Below are positions 7,573 through 15,553 of a stretch of DNA of 32,698 bases, piece by piece. Positions within the stretch are counted from its first letter, which is position 1, and each line of letters starts with the position of its first letter. The notes beneath the pieces were generated by a model that saw nothing but the letters and a program-made list of their open reading frames with translations, did not search any database and was not told where the DNA came from. The stretch comes from Rhodothermales bacterium (lineage in GTDB: Bacteria; Bacteroidota; Rhodothermia; Rhodothermales; UBA10348): positions 1 to 32,698 of the forward strand of contig JAURGV010000001.1 in the NCBI GenBank assembly GCA_030833605.1, in the 5' to 3' direction. A program made the translations under genes and the position numbers.

Positions 7573-9318
7573 TTACCGCAGCCACAAATCCGTTGTTGAA
7601 TGGGCCTTTGCCCCAGTCTTTTTATCGACTACGATAAGATCTATTTGATATAAGCCAGGCACATAGTCCGCTAGATCAAGGATAACATAGTTGGCTTGAT
7701 TGATCGTGCTCGCGGTGTAGGCAACAGAAACGGCGACTTTTGCGCTTTCTGGTTGCAGGACTAGGTCGGTCAGTTTTTTGAAAACGTCGATGACTAGGCC
7801 TCGGGGCTGATTGAACTTCGTGAGTTGAATGGTGAGGTCAAATCCACCCTGTGCGCCCGATCCTTTTTCCAAACCAATATTGTATACCTCAAAATAGATG
7901 AACGGCGCGGTGGATGCGGAAACCACGCGGAAAGGCAAGGGATAAATGGCATAGCCGTTTCGCTTCAGAAAAACTCCTTTTGCGGCTTTTTGCCCCTTTT
8001 TCGAATCGGAGGAATCGTCCTCTTCTACCAACGTCGAAAGCACCGGCGACGAAACGCTAAAAATTGAATAATCCAGTTTTTGGTCTATAGTGGTTCTTAG
8101 GGCAGCGATCTGGGCATCCGTTTGTCCTTCCACAATCACTTCAGAGGGCACTACATCCACATTCAGCACGGTTGGTTTGGTCCAAACATTAAGCGAATCC
8201 ATCGGAACGCTGTATCTGCCAGCAGGGATGTCCTCGTTGGTTACCTCGCCTCCAAAAATGGTAGCGTTTGAGTTTCGAAGAAAAATACCCTGATTGAATT
8301 TCATAGAGGAGACTGCATTGGACTGTTGAGCGAGTGGAACGCCCGTCGTAACCAATACATCAACTCCACTTTCCATCCCTTTCAAAAACGAAATGGCGTA
8401 CGGGATCTCAAACGGCTGCTTTTTAGGTGGATCCGGTGTAGTTGGTTGTTGTCTAAATACATCCTTAGTCATAATGACATCTGCACTCGGAATTACCCAG
8501 TCACCAGAACTCCACTCATCATCAAAACGGAAGCTACCCATAGTAGGGATGACAAGATTTAAACCTTTAGGAATGGGCCTGTCCCCCATTCGTGTACCCG
8601 AATAATCGCCTGATTCCATGTTCGAATAGGTCGGAAAACCGTACCTCACGATTAAATCCCCGGGCGTGATGTAATCATCCTCATACAGGTATGTGCGCCA
8701 AAGTGGATACAACAAATCCGCGAAAACCAATCGGGCATAATGAGATACGAGTCGCTCGTTTTCCCGCGTTAGTAAAAAAGGGTCACCATTTTTCCAGCTT
8801 TCCAGACCTGTTGAGTCTTCCCAAGCTACCAAGTCTGAAACGTCGAGAAACGCAGCTTTTTGCTCTGGAGATAGCATCGCCAAAGCCCGACTGAATTGAA
8901 TTTCAGCCGATGCATAGTCGCCCAGCAGCGTTCTGGTTAATCCCCGTAAGAACCAGGCTTGTGGAGATTGTGGGATGAGCTCTCTAAACCGACCCGTTGC
9001 GTCGTCAGCTAAAGAATAATCTTCAATTTCAATTAAGTGGGATATAAACGAGATATGTGGGCAAGGATTCAGAGGCTCCTTAAACGTTGAAGTCGCTAAC
9101 AGACTGCCCGCCGTTAAGCGATCAGCTAAAGCCTGTTCTTTTCGTAAATCTACCTGCGAATTTCTGTACTTTCGGGATTGACGGCTCAAGAACGAACCAA
9201 CAATAGCATATCCCTCGTATCTAGTACTATCAAGAGCCATCAACTTATTGCCGACCCGTAGAAGGGTCACGTCGCGCTGAGATTGTGCCCCATAGTACGT
9301 GAATCCTCTATTTAGCAA
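7573..9318 (-). CDS. GWxTD/TPR secreted protein, main part, lacking its start because of a frameshift
   Basis: The frame encodes 581 residues from a TTG at 9318 and is open upstream to a stop at 9340-9342. TPR-like helices occupy about 10-155 (RFRELIPQSPQAWFLRGLTR, LLGDYASAEIQFSRALAMLS). A GWxTD-type domain follows: SWKNGDPFLLTRENERLVSH at 175-194 and GDLIVRYGFPT at 220-230. The eponymous GWxTD residues themselves are not conserved. The C-terminal half has the beta-rich pattern of the family, with FIYFEVYNIGLEKG and ADYVPGLYQIDLIVVDKKTG. The family is typical of Bacteroidota and relatives and is of unknown role. This frame has no signal peptide; the missing one is encoded by the overlapping upstream frame (9312-9656). 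Adding one T to the T6 run at 9317-9322 joins the two. Confidence 0.75.
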   Translation of the reverse strand: MLNRGFTYYGAQSQRDVTLLRVGNKLMALDSTRYEGYAIVGSFLSRQSRKYRNSQVDLRKEQALADRLTAGSLLATSTFKEPLNPCPHISFISHLIEIEDYSLADDATGRFRELIPQSPQAWFLRGLTRTLLGDYASAEIQFSRALAMLSPEQKAAFLDVSDLVAWEDSTGLESWKNGDPFLLTRENERLVSHYARLVFADLLYPLWRTYLYEDDYITPGDLIVRYGFPTYSNMESGDYSGTRMGDRPIPKGLNLVIPTMGSFRFDDEWSSGDWVIPSADVIMTKDVFRQQPTTPDPPKKQPFEIPYAISFLKGMESGVDVLVTTGVPLAQQSNAVSSMKFNQGIFLRNSNATIFGGEVTNEDIPAGRYSVPMDSLNVWTKPTVLNVDVVPSEVIVEGQTDAQIAALRTTIDQKLDYSIFSVSSPVLSTLVEEDDSSDSKKGQKAAKGVFLKRNGYAIYPLPFRVVSASTAPFIYFEVYNIGLEKGSGAQGGFDLTIQLTKFNQPRGLVIDVFKKLTDLVLQPESAKVAVSVAYTASTINQANYVILDLADYVPGLYQIDLIVVDKKTGAKAHSTTDLWLR

Positions 9319-9656
9319 AAAACTTTGACCAGTAAGGGCTCAATAGCATCTCCATTCAGCCCTAATTCTAAATCGAGTCTATAGGCTGCAAGGGTATGGC
9401 TGCCTCGTTCTAGGTCTTGTCCAATTTGGGCATAAGACTTCGAGTTCAATTCCTTGAGGGCCGTATACCATTCAAAAGATTGCAATTCACTTTTGGGGTA
9501 AATCGTATTCCCATCCTCAAACTTGATATTGGCTACGGGAAGACACGATTGACCATAACCCTTCTGTGGGAACCAGGAAAGCAAAACAAAAAGTGCAAAT
9601 AGGCTAGTTCTCAAGACCAAACCTACTCTAATGATTGTGCTGAGCGTGGTCGCCAT
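9312..9656 (-). CDS. N-terminal fragment of the GWxTD/TPR protein (signal peptide plus first TPR-like helices)
   Basis: 114 residues from ATG 9656. A hydrophobic signal peptide (about residues 8-35, ending FPQKGYGQ) is followed by helical sequence (ELQSFEWYTALKELNSKSYA, SHTLAAYRLDLELGLNGDAI) resembling the TPR start of the next frame. Translation ends in LLVKVFC, 7 nt into the 581-residue frame. Reading T7 instead of T6 would give LLVKVFLLNRGFTYYG and a single secreted protein of about 700 residues, the layout expected for a GWxTD protein. I therefore regard both frames as one gene broken by a 1-nt indel, or joined by -1 slippage. The ATG overlaps the end of the upstream lipoprotein gene by 29 nt. 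Confidence 0.7.
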   Translation of the reverse strand: MATTLSTIIRVGLVLRTSLFALFVLLSWFPQKGYGQSCLPVANIKFEDGNTIYPKSELQSFEWYTALKELNSKSYAQIGQDLERGSHTLAAYRLDLELGLNGDAIEPLLVKVFC

Positions 9657-10128
9657 GGTCGCTTACTTGGGCATCAAACCAAGCGTGGATCGCAGAAACC
9701 AATATGGGATTTTCAGTAAAGTACCGAATCTCCGCGCCTGTTTCTATCTCATCGAAGGCAATGGTTATCTGCTTATACCCCATCACCAGTTCATGAAGTC
9801 CGGGCATCGCGGCGCCATGAATCATCGTGGGATCGTGAAAATTTCCGCTCGCGAAACGAACTGAAATATCTTTGAGGTGCTCCCTTATTAGTCGGATCTG
9901 GGTTGGATCGTCGGAATCGGCAACTACTTGTTGAAGCCCGCCATCTGTCAGTTTTTCGAAGATGTGCGTTGTCGCTCCCAGGTCGAAAGGCATCACTTCT
10001 GCCCCTTTTTCAGCGACTTCTGCCCTTCTTTGGTCCATATTTGCCGGCGTAGAGCCCTTCGGCTCTGTCGATTGGCATCCGATGCTCGTGCCAGTGATTA
10101 GCGCAATTACAAGAAGGTAATATTTCAT
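9628..10128 (-). CDS. Small putative lipoprotein with histidine-rich C-terminus
   Basis: 166 residues from ATG 10128; a second in-frame ATG at 10143 would add MRSDA. From 10128 the product opens with a lipoprotein signal (MKYYLLVIALITGTSIGC), giving an acylated Cys18 and a likely periplasmic or outer-membrane location. The mature part is acidic and helical, with MPFDLGATTHIFEKLTDGG near 46 and HDPTMIHGAAMPGLHELVMG near 98. It ends in HAWFDAQVSDHGDHAQHNH, where the clustered His and Asp could bind a metal. I recall similar small proteins in related bacteria, sometimes with misleading enzyme names, but no function is established. It probably heads the operon with the GWxTD gene, which overlaps its 3' end. 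Confidence 0.75.
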   Translation of the reverse strand: MKYYLLVIALITGTSIGCQSTEPKGSTPANMDQRRAEVAEKGAEVMPFDLGATTHIFEKLTDGGLQQVVADSDDPTQIRLIREHLKDISVRFASGNFHDPTMIHGAAMPGLHELVMGYKQITIAFDEIETGAEIRYFTENPILVSAIHAWFDAQVSDHGDHAQHNH

Positions 10129-10148
10129 GGCATCCGATCTCATTTACC

Positions 10149-10156
10149 CAAAATTA
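10149..10156 (-). promoter_or_regulatory. Possible Bacteroidota -7 promoter box for the lipoprotein/GWxTD operon
   Basis: The minus strand reads TAATTTTG, an exact TAnnTTTG match. It ends 6 nt before the outer ATG at 10143 and 21 nt before the inner ATG at 10128. If real, transcription would begin around 10143, which favours the inner start. No good TTTG is seen at the -33 position. Confidence 0.3.
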
Positions 10157-10230
10157 TCGCCATTGCATTTTAACCGAGCCAGGCGATGCCCAATAGTACT
10201 GAAATAGACTGTTATTTTAAGTACCCCCAT

Positions 10231-10263
10231 AAAAAAAGGACACAAGCAAAGCTTGCGTCCTTT
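10231..10263 (-). terminator. Rho-independent terminator of the tRNA-Pro gene
   Basis: The minus strand forms a long stem, AAAGGACGCAAGC / GCTTGTGTCCTTT, with a TTT loop, one mismatch and a run of seven T. It starts 7 nt after the tRNA 3' end. It is one of the clearest terminators in the window. Confidence 0.85.
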
Positions 10264-10269
10264 CTCCAG

Positions 10270-10343
10270 TCGGGATGACAGGATTTGAACCTGCGACCCC
10301 TTGGACCCCATCCAAGTGCGCTACCGGGCTGCGCTACATCCCG
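10270..10343 (-). tRNA. tRNA-Pro (anticodon GGG)
   Basis: The minus strand begins CGGGATGTAGCGCAGCCCGG and closes with CATCCCG plus discriminator A, giving a perfect 7-bp acceptor stem. The D arm has TAGCGCAGCCCGGTAGCGCA. The anticodon arm is CTTGG-ATGGGGT-CCAAG, placing GGG at positions 34-36. The T arm is CGCAGGTTCAAATCCTGTC with the standard TTCAAAT loop. The bases after the discriminator are CTG, so CCA is not encoded and must be added. The gene stands alone between the MerR gene and its own terminator. Confidence 0.95.
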
Positions 10344-10452
10344 AACATCTTGTTTCTCACGCGGCCAAAGCCAGCAAGTAACAATCCACGATCTATCAGA
10401 CCGGGTCCCCTCCTATTTCCTTGCTCGGTCCGGGTTCCCTTTTAGTCAAAAA

Positions 10453-10797
10453 CTATTCTACACCAACCCTATCGAGCATCTTTTCAAAAAAACCTTTGAT
10501 TTCTTTCAGCTCTTGAATGCTGGTTGACGTTTCCTTGGCAACCCGCTTTTCCTTTTTAAGACTTTGGCGAGCGCCATCAATTGTAAATTTCTCATCCCGC
10601 AGAAGATGCCGAATGCGGTACACCACATCGATGTCATCTTTCGTATAAACCCTTTTTCCTGCCCGGTTTTTACGTGGCCGCAATGCATCAAATTCGGTTT
10701 CCCAGTACCGAAGTACATGGGCTTCTTCATCCATCATATTGGCAACTTCACTGATGGTGTAGTACAGTTTTGTAATACCCGTATCTAACATGGCCAT
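10453..10797 (-). CDS. MerR family transcriptional regulator
   Basis: 114 residues from ATG 10797; the longer frame to 10836 would need TTG. The N-terminal half is a MerR winged-helix domain: LYYTISEVANMMDEEAHVLR then YWETEFDALRPRKNRAGKRV then YTKDDIDVVYRIRHLLRDEK. The C-terminal tail (QSLKKEKRVAKETSTSIQEL, KEIKGFFEKMLDRVG) is a short coiled coil for dimerisation. No effector domain or metal-binding cysteine pair is present. This compact form is common in Bacteroidota and has no assigned effector. It lies upstream of the tRNA on the same strand and diverges from the EamA transporter, which it might control through the 117-nt region between them. That link is only positional. Confidence 0.85.
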   Translation of the reverse strand: MAMLDTGITKLYYTISEVANMMDEEAHVLRYWETEFDALRPRKNRAGKRVYTKDDIDVVYRIRHLLRDEKFTIDGARQSLKKEKRVAKETSTSIQELKEIKGFFEKMLDRVGVE

Positions 10798-10914
10798 GGC
10801 AAGCTGTGGTTTGATTAATCTCGAAATACATAACAATATCTCACGAATGTACGAAAGGACACCTGCGAATGTCTATCAAATAGCCTACTTTCGTCGGTCC
10901 AAAACCACATTCTG

Positions 10915-11868
10915 ATGAACAATTCTCTCCTTTCACGTTTTAGAAGCGAGCTTGAGCTCATAGCTGTTATCTTGTTGTGGGGCATAAACTTCCCCCTCAT
11001 TAAGGTGATATTGGAAGTGATGCCTCCTCACGTTCTGAACCTATTCAGAATTGTTTCGGCCGGTTTAGTATTGAGTTTTATTCAGCTTCGACGGTCAAAT
11101 TGGTCTGTATCCGCCTTTTGGGCCCCTTTTCGAAGCGATCCCAAAGCATTTCTGATCATTTCTTTGGTGGGTTGGGTACTGTACCAGATCGCCTTCATTA
11201 CGGGTCTAAATATCACGAGTGCCGGTAATGGTGCCCTTATTATGGCCAGCTCACCGATCTGGACGGCTCTTTTAGCTCGGATGATGCGGGTTGACCGGTT
11301 GTCCCTGCTTTCTTGGATGGGCCTAATCGTTTCCATTTTGGGCACCACTGAAATTGTACTCATGAGTAGTGCTGAAATTCGGTTCACGAGCGACCTGATG
11401 ATTGGCAACGGCGTGGTTCTTTTAGCCGCGATATTTTGGGGTTCTTACACCGCTTTGACCCGCCCCATGGTTGCCAAGCACACCCCGCTTTCCTTAACAG
11501 TGATCTCGTTATTACTTGCAATTCCTGTACTCATTCTATTTGCCGTTCCCCTTTGGAATGAAACGGATTGGTCCAAAGTAACGTGGCTATACTGGGTTGC
11601 TATCTTTTTCTCAGGCTCATTGTCTACGGGTATCGCGATTGTTTTTTGGAACAATTCCGTGCGCAAACTGGGAGCATCTCATACCGCCGCATTTGGAAAT
11701 TTGGTGCCGCTCGTTGCCTTGTTTGCGAGTTACTTTATGCTAGGAAACGAAATCGTTGCCTCTCAATTAATTGGCGGCACCCTGATTATTGGTGGGCTCG
11801 TTATTATGCGATGGGCGCGTCGGCGCATGCAGATGAGCGAACTCATCTCCACAACGCGCATTCACTAA
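10915..11868 (+). CDS. EamA/DMT family transporter
   Basis: 317 residues with ten predicted membrane helices in two repeated EamA halves, the normal DMT topology. The first half begins ELIAVILLWGINFPLIKVIL, and the typical ITSAGNGALIMASSPIWTAL follows. The second half starts at VVLLAAIFWGSYTALTRPMV and contains LGASHTAAFGNLVPLVALFA and LIGGTLIIGGLVIM near the end. A basic cytoplasmic tail (RWARRRMQ) completes it. The substrate is unknown; relatives export amino acids or other metabolites or import nucleotide precursors. The gene starts 117 nt from the divergent MerR regulator and is followed after 56 nt by a secreted protein gene on the same strand. Confidence 0.9.
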   Translation: MNNSLLSRFRSELELIAVILLWGINFPLIKVILEVMPPHVLNLFRIVSAGLVLSFIQLRRSNWSVSAFWAPFRSDPKAFLIISLVGWVLYQIAFITGLNITSAGNGALIMASSPIWTALLARMMRVDRLSLLSWMGLIVSILGTTEIVLMSSAEIRFTSDLMIGNGVVLLAAIFWGSYTALTRPMVAKHTPLSLTVISLLLAIPVLILFAVPLWNETDWSKVTWLYWVAIFFSGSLSTGIAIVFWNNSVRKLGASHTAAFGNLVPLVALFASYFMLGNEIVASQLIGGTLIIGGLVIMRWARRRMQMSELISTTRIH

Positions 11869-11924
11869 CCTTTATTCTGTGTGGTATTGAATCCGACTAT
11901 TTCGGCTAGCCTGCGGCCCATTCC

Positions 11925-12704
11925 ATGAAAAGAGCTGTCCTCTTTCTGTTTTTATGTATTCTTTCCTCGCCGAGTTGGGGACAGGATTTGCTGGCATTCG
12001 CCCCTTGGGAAGCCCGTTTCGACACGTATTACTCCTCGGAACGACCTTTCTCCCAATTCGGAGTAACCGTTCAGCGTTCGGTACCCGTGGAAACTTTGCT
12101 ACCCCAGGTCACAGCCGACTCCTATATAAACGCCCTCAAAGGATACGTTGGAAGCCGTTTTTTGGATCAAAAGCACGATCGTGTTCGCTTTCAACTTATG
12201 GCCGCAGACATCCGACTGCAGCGCGCGTTTACTTCAGGAGGAGTAAAGCTGCTAGACTATAATCAGGCTGATGAACTGGAACGGTCCTTGACCTGGATTG
12301 AAGTGACGTTCGGCCCGGGTTTTCATTATGATGGTCAAAAAGCGACGTTTTGGGGTCGCATTACGGCATCTGGATCGGTAGCTAGTTTGAAACCCGGTAC
12401 GTTTCTGTTTAGCAACAATGCAGACGCATCCTCTGCTTCGAGTGGGCTAAATTATGCAATCAGCGGCCTTCTGGGGACAAAACTTGCCGATCGGATTGTA
12501 CTGTCTGCCAACGTTTTTAAAGAAGAAGCGCGTCACTCGTCATTTACGCATTCAGGTTGGTCTGCGAATGGCATAGTTCAGGTCGCATCCAAATGGAGAG
12601 TAGCCACAGGGTTCACCTCCCATGCGTTCGACTTAGGTGCCTCCAAAAACAACACTGAATCGTTCGAATTCAGCATCCAGTATAGTCCCAGCGGAGCCCG
12701 CTAA
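11925..12704 (+). CDS. Unrecognised secreted protein, possibly outer membrane
   Basis: 259 residues from ATG 11925. A clear signal peptide, MKRAVLFLFLCILSSPSWGQ, is followed by a mature chain with no cysteines. Alternating polar and hydrophobic segments (WEARFDTYYSSERPFSQFGV, LTWIEVTFGPGFHYDGQKAT, ESFEFSIQYSPSG) suggest beta strands and perhaps a small barrel. It does not end in the C-terminal aromatic common in outer-membrane proteins. I do not recognise a family. It follows the EamA gene by 56 nt, so readthrough is possible, and it converges on cvpA with only a 7-nt gap. Confidence 0.65.
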   Translation: MKRAVLFLFLCILSSPSWGQDLLAFAPWEARFDTYYSSERPFSQFGVTVQRSVPVETLLPQVTADSYINALKGYVGSRFLDQKHDRVRFQLMAADIRLQRAFTSGGVKLLDYNQADELERSLTWIEVTFGPGFHYDGQKATFWGRITASGSVASLKPGTFLFSNNADASSASSGLNYAISGLLGTKLADRIVLSANVFKEEARHSSFTHSGWSANGIVQVASKWRVATGFTSHAFDLGASKNNTESFEFSIQYSPSGAR

Positions 12705-12711
12705 GTCGCAT

Positions 12712-13254
12712 CTAGATAGGTAGGCCAGTATTCCCGAAGTCGAGACGGTCTTCTACCATTTGCCGCATATCTTCGAATGCGGGTGATTTGTCGGAAAGGA
12801 ATCGCCAAGCATCTGGCACCAATCGGTAAACCGGCATATAGAAGTCCGATGAATCGCGCGATGATTGAGCGGGAAGTTGCGCCATTCCAATCATCATAAA
12901 GGCGAGACTGAGTAAGATGGCCGCTTTAAATCCACCGGTGATTCCGCCTGCGATCCGATCCAATCCGCTTAGTTTTGCAGCTTCCAACAAAGAAGATGCA
13001 GCTTTTTCGACGGTCAAAAAGGCCAGTTTTACGAGCATAAAAATGCCGATAAAAGCGACCATAGAGCTCAATCCGCTCGTAAATCCAAGTTTTAACTCGA
13101 GCAAGCGACCTGTGGATTCCATAAAGGAAGCCGCCAGTACAAACGCCAGAATCGTCCCCACCAAGCTACACGCTTGTTTCAGGAAGCCAGATTTCAAACC
13201 TCGTAAAAGGCCGATTCCAACTATAATCAATATGAAGATGTCTAATGTTGCCAT
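12712..13254 (-). CDS. cvpA: CvpA family membrane protein
   Basis: 180 residues with four predicted membrane helices. The N-terminus, LDIFILIIVGIGLLRGLKSG followed by FLKQACSLVGTILAFVLA, is the CvpA hallmark. The SGLDRIAGGITGGFKAAILL segment near residue 100 matches the conserved core. The C-terminal 45 residues are polar and cytoplasmic or periplasmic. CvpA is needed for colicin V production in E. coli and for envelope stress resistance in other bacteria; its biochemical role is unknown. It lies 21 nt after yqeY on the same strand, so the two are likely cotranscribed. The symbol rests on the family rather than on proven orthology. Confidence 0.85.
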   Translation of the reverse strand: MATLDIFILIIVGIGLLRGLKSGFLKQACSLVGTILAFVLAASFMESTGRLLELKLGFTSGLSSMVAFIGIFMLVKLAFLTVEKAASSLLEAAKLSGLDRIAGGITGGFKAAILLSLAFMMIGMAQLPAQSSRDSSDFYMPVYRLVPDAWRFLSDKSPAFEDMRQMVEDRLDFGNTGLPI

Positions 13255-13275
13255 AATTGTGTTATCGGCGCACTT

Positions 13276-13734
13276 TTACATTTCTGAAAGCGCAGCCTTA
13301 ACAATTTCCTGAACAATTTTTCCGTCCGCCTTTCCTTTGAGCTGTGCCATGGCGGGTCCCATCACTTTGCCCATTTCCCGCATGGAAGTCGCACCTGACG
13401 AAGCTACTAGCGCATCTACGACTTTACGGATGGCCTCTGGTGAAAGTTGCTCAGGGAGATAGGTTTCAATAATAGCAAGCTCCGCTACCTCGACCGCTTT
13501 CAAATCCTCACGACCGGCAGCTTCGTATTGATCAATAGAATCACGGCGCTGTTTGGCCTGCTTCTGGACCACTGCTAGGGCTTCTTCTTCCGGAATATCA
13601 CCGGTTCCACCCGAACGGAGTTCGATTTCACGCGCCATAACCGCTGCTCTTAGAAACCGGACAGTACGTAGACGAACCTCGTCTCTTGCCTTCATGGCTT
13701 CTTTTAGATCGATCTGTAGCTGCTCTTTTAACAT
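13276..13734 (-). CDS. yqeY: GatB/YqeY domain protein
   Basis: 152 residues, the standard length for a stand-alone YqeY protein. The N-terminal helical domain opens with LKEQLQIDLKEAMKARDEVR and LRTVRFLRAAVMAREIELR. The middle has AVVQKQAKQRRDSIDQYEAA, and the C-terminal domain has YLPEQLSPEAIRKVVDALVA and MGKVMGPAMAQLKGKADGKI. The C-terminal part is homologous to the tail of the GatB subunit of the tRNA amidotransferase and may bind tRNA, but no activity is established. It is transcribed together with cvpA. A 101-nt gap with no recognisable signal separates it from the upstream PEGA gene. Confidence 0.93.
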   Translation of the reverse strand: MLKEQLQIDLKEAMKARDEVRLRTVRFLRAAVMAREIELRSGGTGDIPEEEALAVVQKQAKQRRDSIDQYEAAGREDLKAVEVAELAIIETYLPEQLSPEAIRKVVDALVASSGATSMREMGKVMGPAMAQLKGKADGKIVQEIVKAALSEM

Positions 13735-13835
13735 AGGTGGGAGGCATTATAGGATGAAGTTATGCGTTTCGAACGTTGCTTCAACGACCAAGATCAGTGC
13801 CAGTTCGCCCGAAAAATCAAGAAAAACGGGTCCGC

Positions 13836-14390
13836 CTAGAAAATCAATCGAAATGCGATCACGCCCACCCCAATTTGCATCACGCCCAAAGCTAAACCCG
13901 ACTGAACATCGAGTGTTTTAACTTTTTGCTTTAGCCGTTTGTCGCCTGTTTTCAAGTAATCGTTGAATCGATTGTCGGCTTTCGTTCTGAAATGGATAGC
14001 AGCCATTCCCGATAAAACAGACACGCCGGTGGCTATCGTTATCCATTTTTTGTTGCTTCGAACGGCGTCGATGCCAAACTTGGGCTTTAATGTGGTGTCT
14101 ACAACTTGGTTTACCACAAAATTTGCCACTATGCGTTGAACAGGGTCGTCGTTTAATTCAACATCAACGTGTCGGTTAGTCCAAATATCCTTGTCGGGAT
14201 GCTTTACGGAAATGACCTTGGTAGACGACTGCACCGTAAACGGAGACTGCGAAACCGTTCCAATCATTACTGAATCGGCAAAGACCTGAGCTTCAGAAAA
14301 ATTCGATTCTACGTGGATAACTCGTTGGGCTGCAACTGGTGAGGCGCCCAGCAATAACCAAGCAAATAGGATGAGGCATCTAGTTATCAT
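13836..14390 (-). CDS. PEGA-domain-like secreted/membrane protein
   Basis: 184 residues. A signal peptide (MITRCLILFAWLLLGASPVA) precedes a short beta domain at about 23-75 with the PEGA pattern: HVESNFSEAQVFADSVMIGT, then SPFTVQSSTKVISVKHPDKD. The C-terminal half has two hydrophobic segments (WITIATGVSVLSGMAAIHF near 116-134 and LALGVMQIGVGVIAFRLIF at the end) separated by a basic, charged stretch, so the domain is probably anchored with the PEGA part outside the cytoplasm. PEGA domains are associated with surface-layer or peptidoglycan-facing proteins, and their ligand is unknown. The ATG overlaps the end of the PQQ-lipoprotein gene by 11 nt, which ties it to the envelope cluster. Confidence 0.7.
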   Translation of the reverse strand: MITRCLILFAWLLLGASPVAAQRVIHVESNFSEAQVFADSVMIGTVSQSPFTVQSSTKVISVKHPDKDIWTNRHVDVELNDDPVQRIVANFVVNQVVDTTLKPKFGIDAVRSNKKWITIATGVSVLSGMAAIHFRTKADNRFNDYLKTGDKRLKQKVKTLDVQSGLALGVMQIGVGVIAFRLIF

Positions 14391-15552
14391 TCGATTCCTC
14401 CTTAAAGTACGTCACGTATCGAGGCTCACTTAATACAATTAAACCGCCATCGGCTACAGCCATCGCGGATTTGATTCGTCCCCTAAGCGCTGTTTCCCAC
14501 TTTACTTCTCCCGTAAGTCGATCCAATGCGTACAGGTGCCGCCCCATGGATCCAACAAACACCAAACGATTCGTGATTAGCGGCGCAGCAACAATCGCAT
14601 CGGGAAAAGCAGATTCCCAAACTGTGCTTCCATCCGTGCTATTGAAGGCTCTGACGATACCGTCGGTCGCAGCTACAACGACTAACTCATCGTCGACAGC
14701 ACTGCTGCCCATTCTAACATTCGCGCTGCTTAACTCATTGCGCCACAACACCTTTCCTGTTGAAGCATCCAGTACATCTAGCGCTCCCCTGGTGGTAGGA
14801 ACGATTATACGATCACCGAAAGTTGAGCCACCTTCGTAACTGGGACCTGATAATTTTTGCGTCCACAGTTGACGTCCATCCGAAGCGTTAAACAAAAACG
14901 CGTTCCCAGCATCGTCGGCAACAAATACCGATAAGTCCCCAACCTGCAACAATGCACTCTGCACGGAAATTCCTTTCCCTAGCGATTGCGACCAGGACAT
15001 TTTGCCTGTTGAGGGGTCATATCCTGTTACGAATCCGTCCACATCGGCAGCTACCAACACGCCATCTACAAGAACCATCCCTGACTCTATAGGGACACCC
15101 TTGTTTCGCCAAACGAAGCTTCCCTTTTTCAAATCGAAGGAGGTCAACGTGCGTTTTCCCCACGCTGAGGCCACAATTAACTTCCCTTCGTGAATGATGG
15201 GGCTCCCTTCGATGCCCTCCCCAAAGCTTTTAATGCCACGTTTTGCACCCGTTTTCAGCTCAATAGCGTGCATCTCCCCTTTTTTATTGGCAACCAGTAC
15301 AACTCCTTTCAGAAGTAGAGGAGATCCCTGTCCAAATGCTGCGGCCGCATTGTATTCCCACTCCAAAGTTAGTGGCGCTTGGAGGTCCTCATCGTAGCTT
15401 CGGCTTCGGCTTAAGTCGCCGCTGTCAACAAGCCAATCCTGGGAAGACGAAATGCTAGGTTGTTGAAACTGAATCGTTTGACAACCAGCCCCTAACAAAA
15501 AGGCGAAAGGCAGCACCGCAGCGGAAAACCATATGTTTGGAATACGCTTCAT
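14380..15552 (-). CDS. PQQ-repeat beta-propeller lipoprotein (BamB-like)
   Basis: 390 residues from ATG 15552. This start lies one base after the stop of the upstream gene (TAA-T-ATG) and gives a lipoprotein signal, MKRIPNIWFSAAVLPFAF then LLGAGCQT. A longer frame would overlap the upstream gene by 42 codons. The mature protein is a string of PQQ-like propeller blades: AAAFGQGSPLLLKGVVLVAN, DGFVTGYDPSTGKMSWSQSL, GNAFLFNASDGRQLWTQKL, ALDVLDASTGKVLWRNELSS, GIVRAFNSTDGSTVWES, HLYALDRLTGEVKWETALRG. Seven or eight blades fit the length. BamB has this same anchor-plus-propeller layout and works in outer-membrane protein assembly. Placement next to an Omp85-like barrel protein fits such a role but does not prove it. 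Confidence 0.85.
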   Translation of the reverse strand: MKRIPNIWFSAAVLPFAFLLGAGCQTIQFQQPSISSSQDWLVDSGDLSRSRSYDEDLQAPLTLEWEYNAAAAFGQGSPLLLKGVVLVANKKGEMHAIELKTGAKRGIKSFGEGIEGSPIIHEGKLIVASAWGKRTLTSFDLKKGSFVWRNKGVPIESGMVLVDGVLVAADVDGFVTGYDPSTGKMSWSQSLGKGISVQSALLQVGDLSVFVADDAGNAFLFNASDGRQLWTQKLSGPSYEGGSTFGDRIIVPTTRGALDVLDASTGKVLWRNELSSANVRMGSSAVDDELVVVAATDGIVRAFNSTDGSTVWESAFPDAIVAAPLITNRLVFVGSMGRHLYALDRLTGEVKWETALRGRIKSAMAVADGGLIVLSEPRYVTYFKEESNDN

Positions 15553-15553
15553 A

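Noticed and set aside
10380..10452. GC-rich repeats (CCGGGT) between the MerR gene and the tRNA as a terminator or leader
   Set aside because: They are direct rather than inverted copies and form no convincing stem.
13800..13830. CCCG...CGGG pairing downstream of yqeY's upstream gene as a terminator
   Set aside because: Only 4 bp pair; the A-rich interior does not pair and there is no T run after it.
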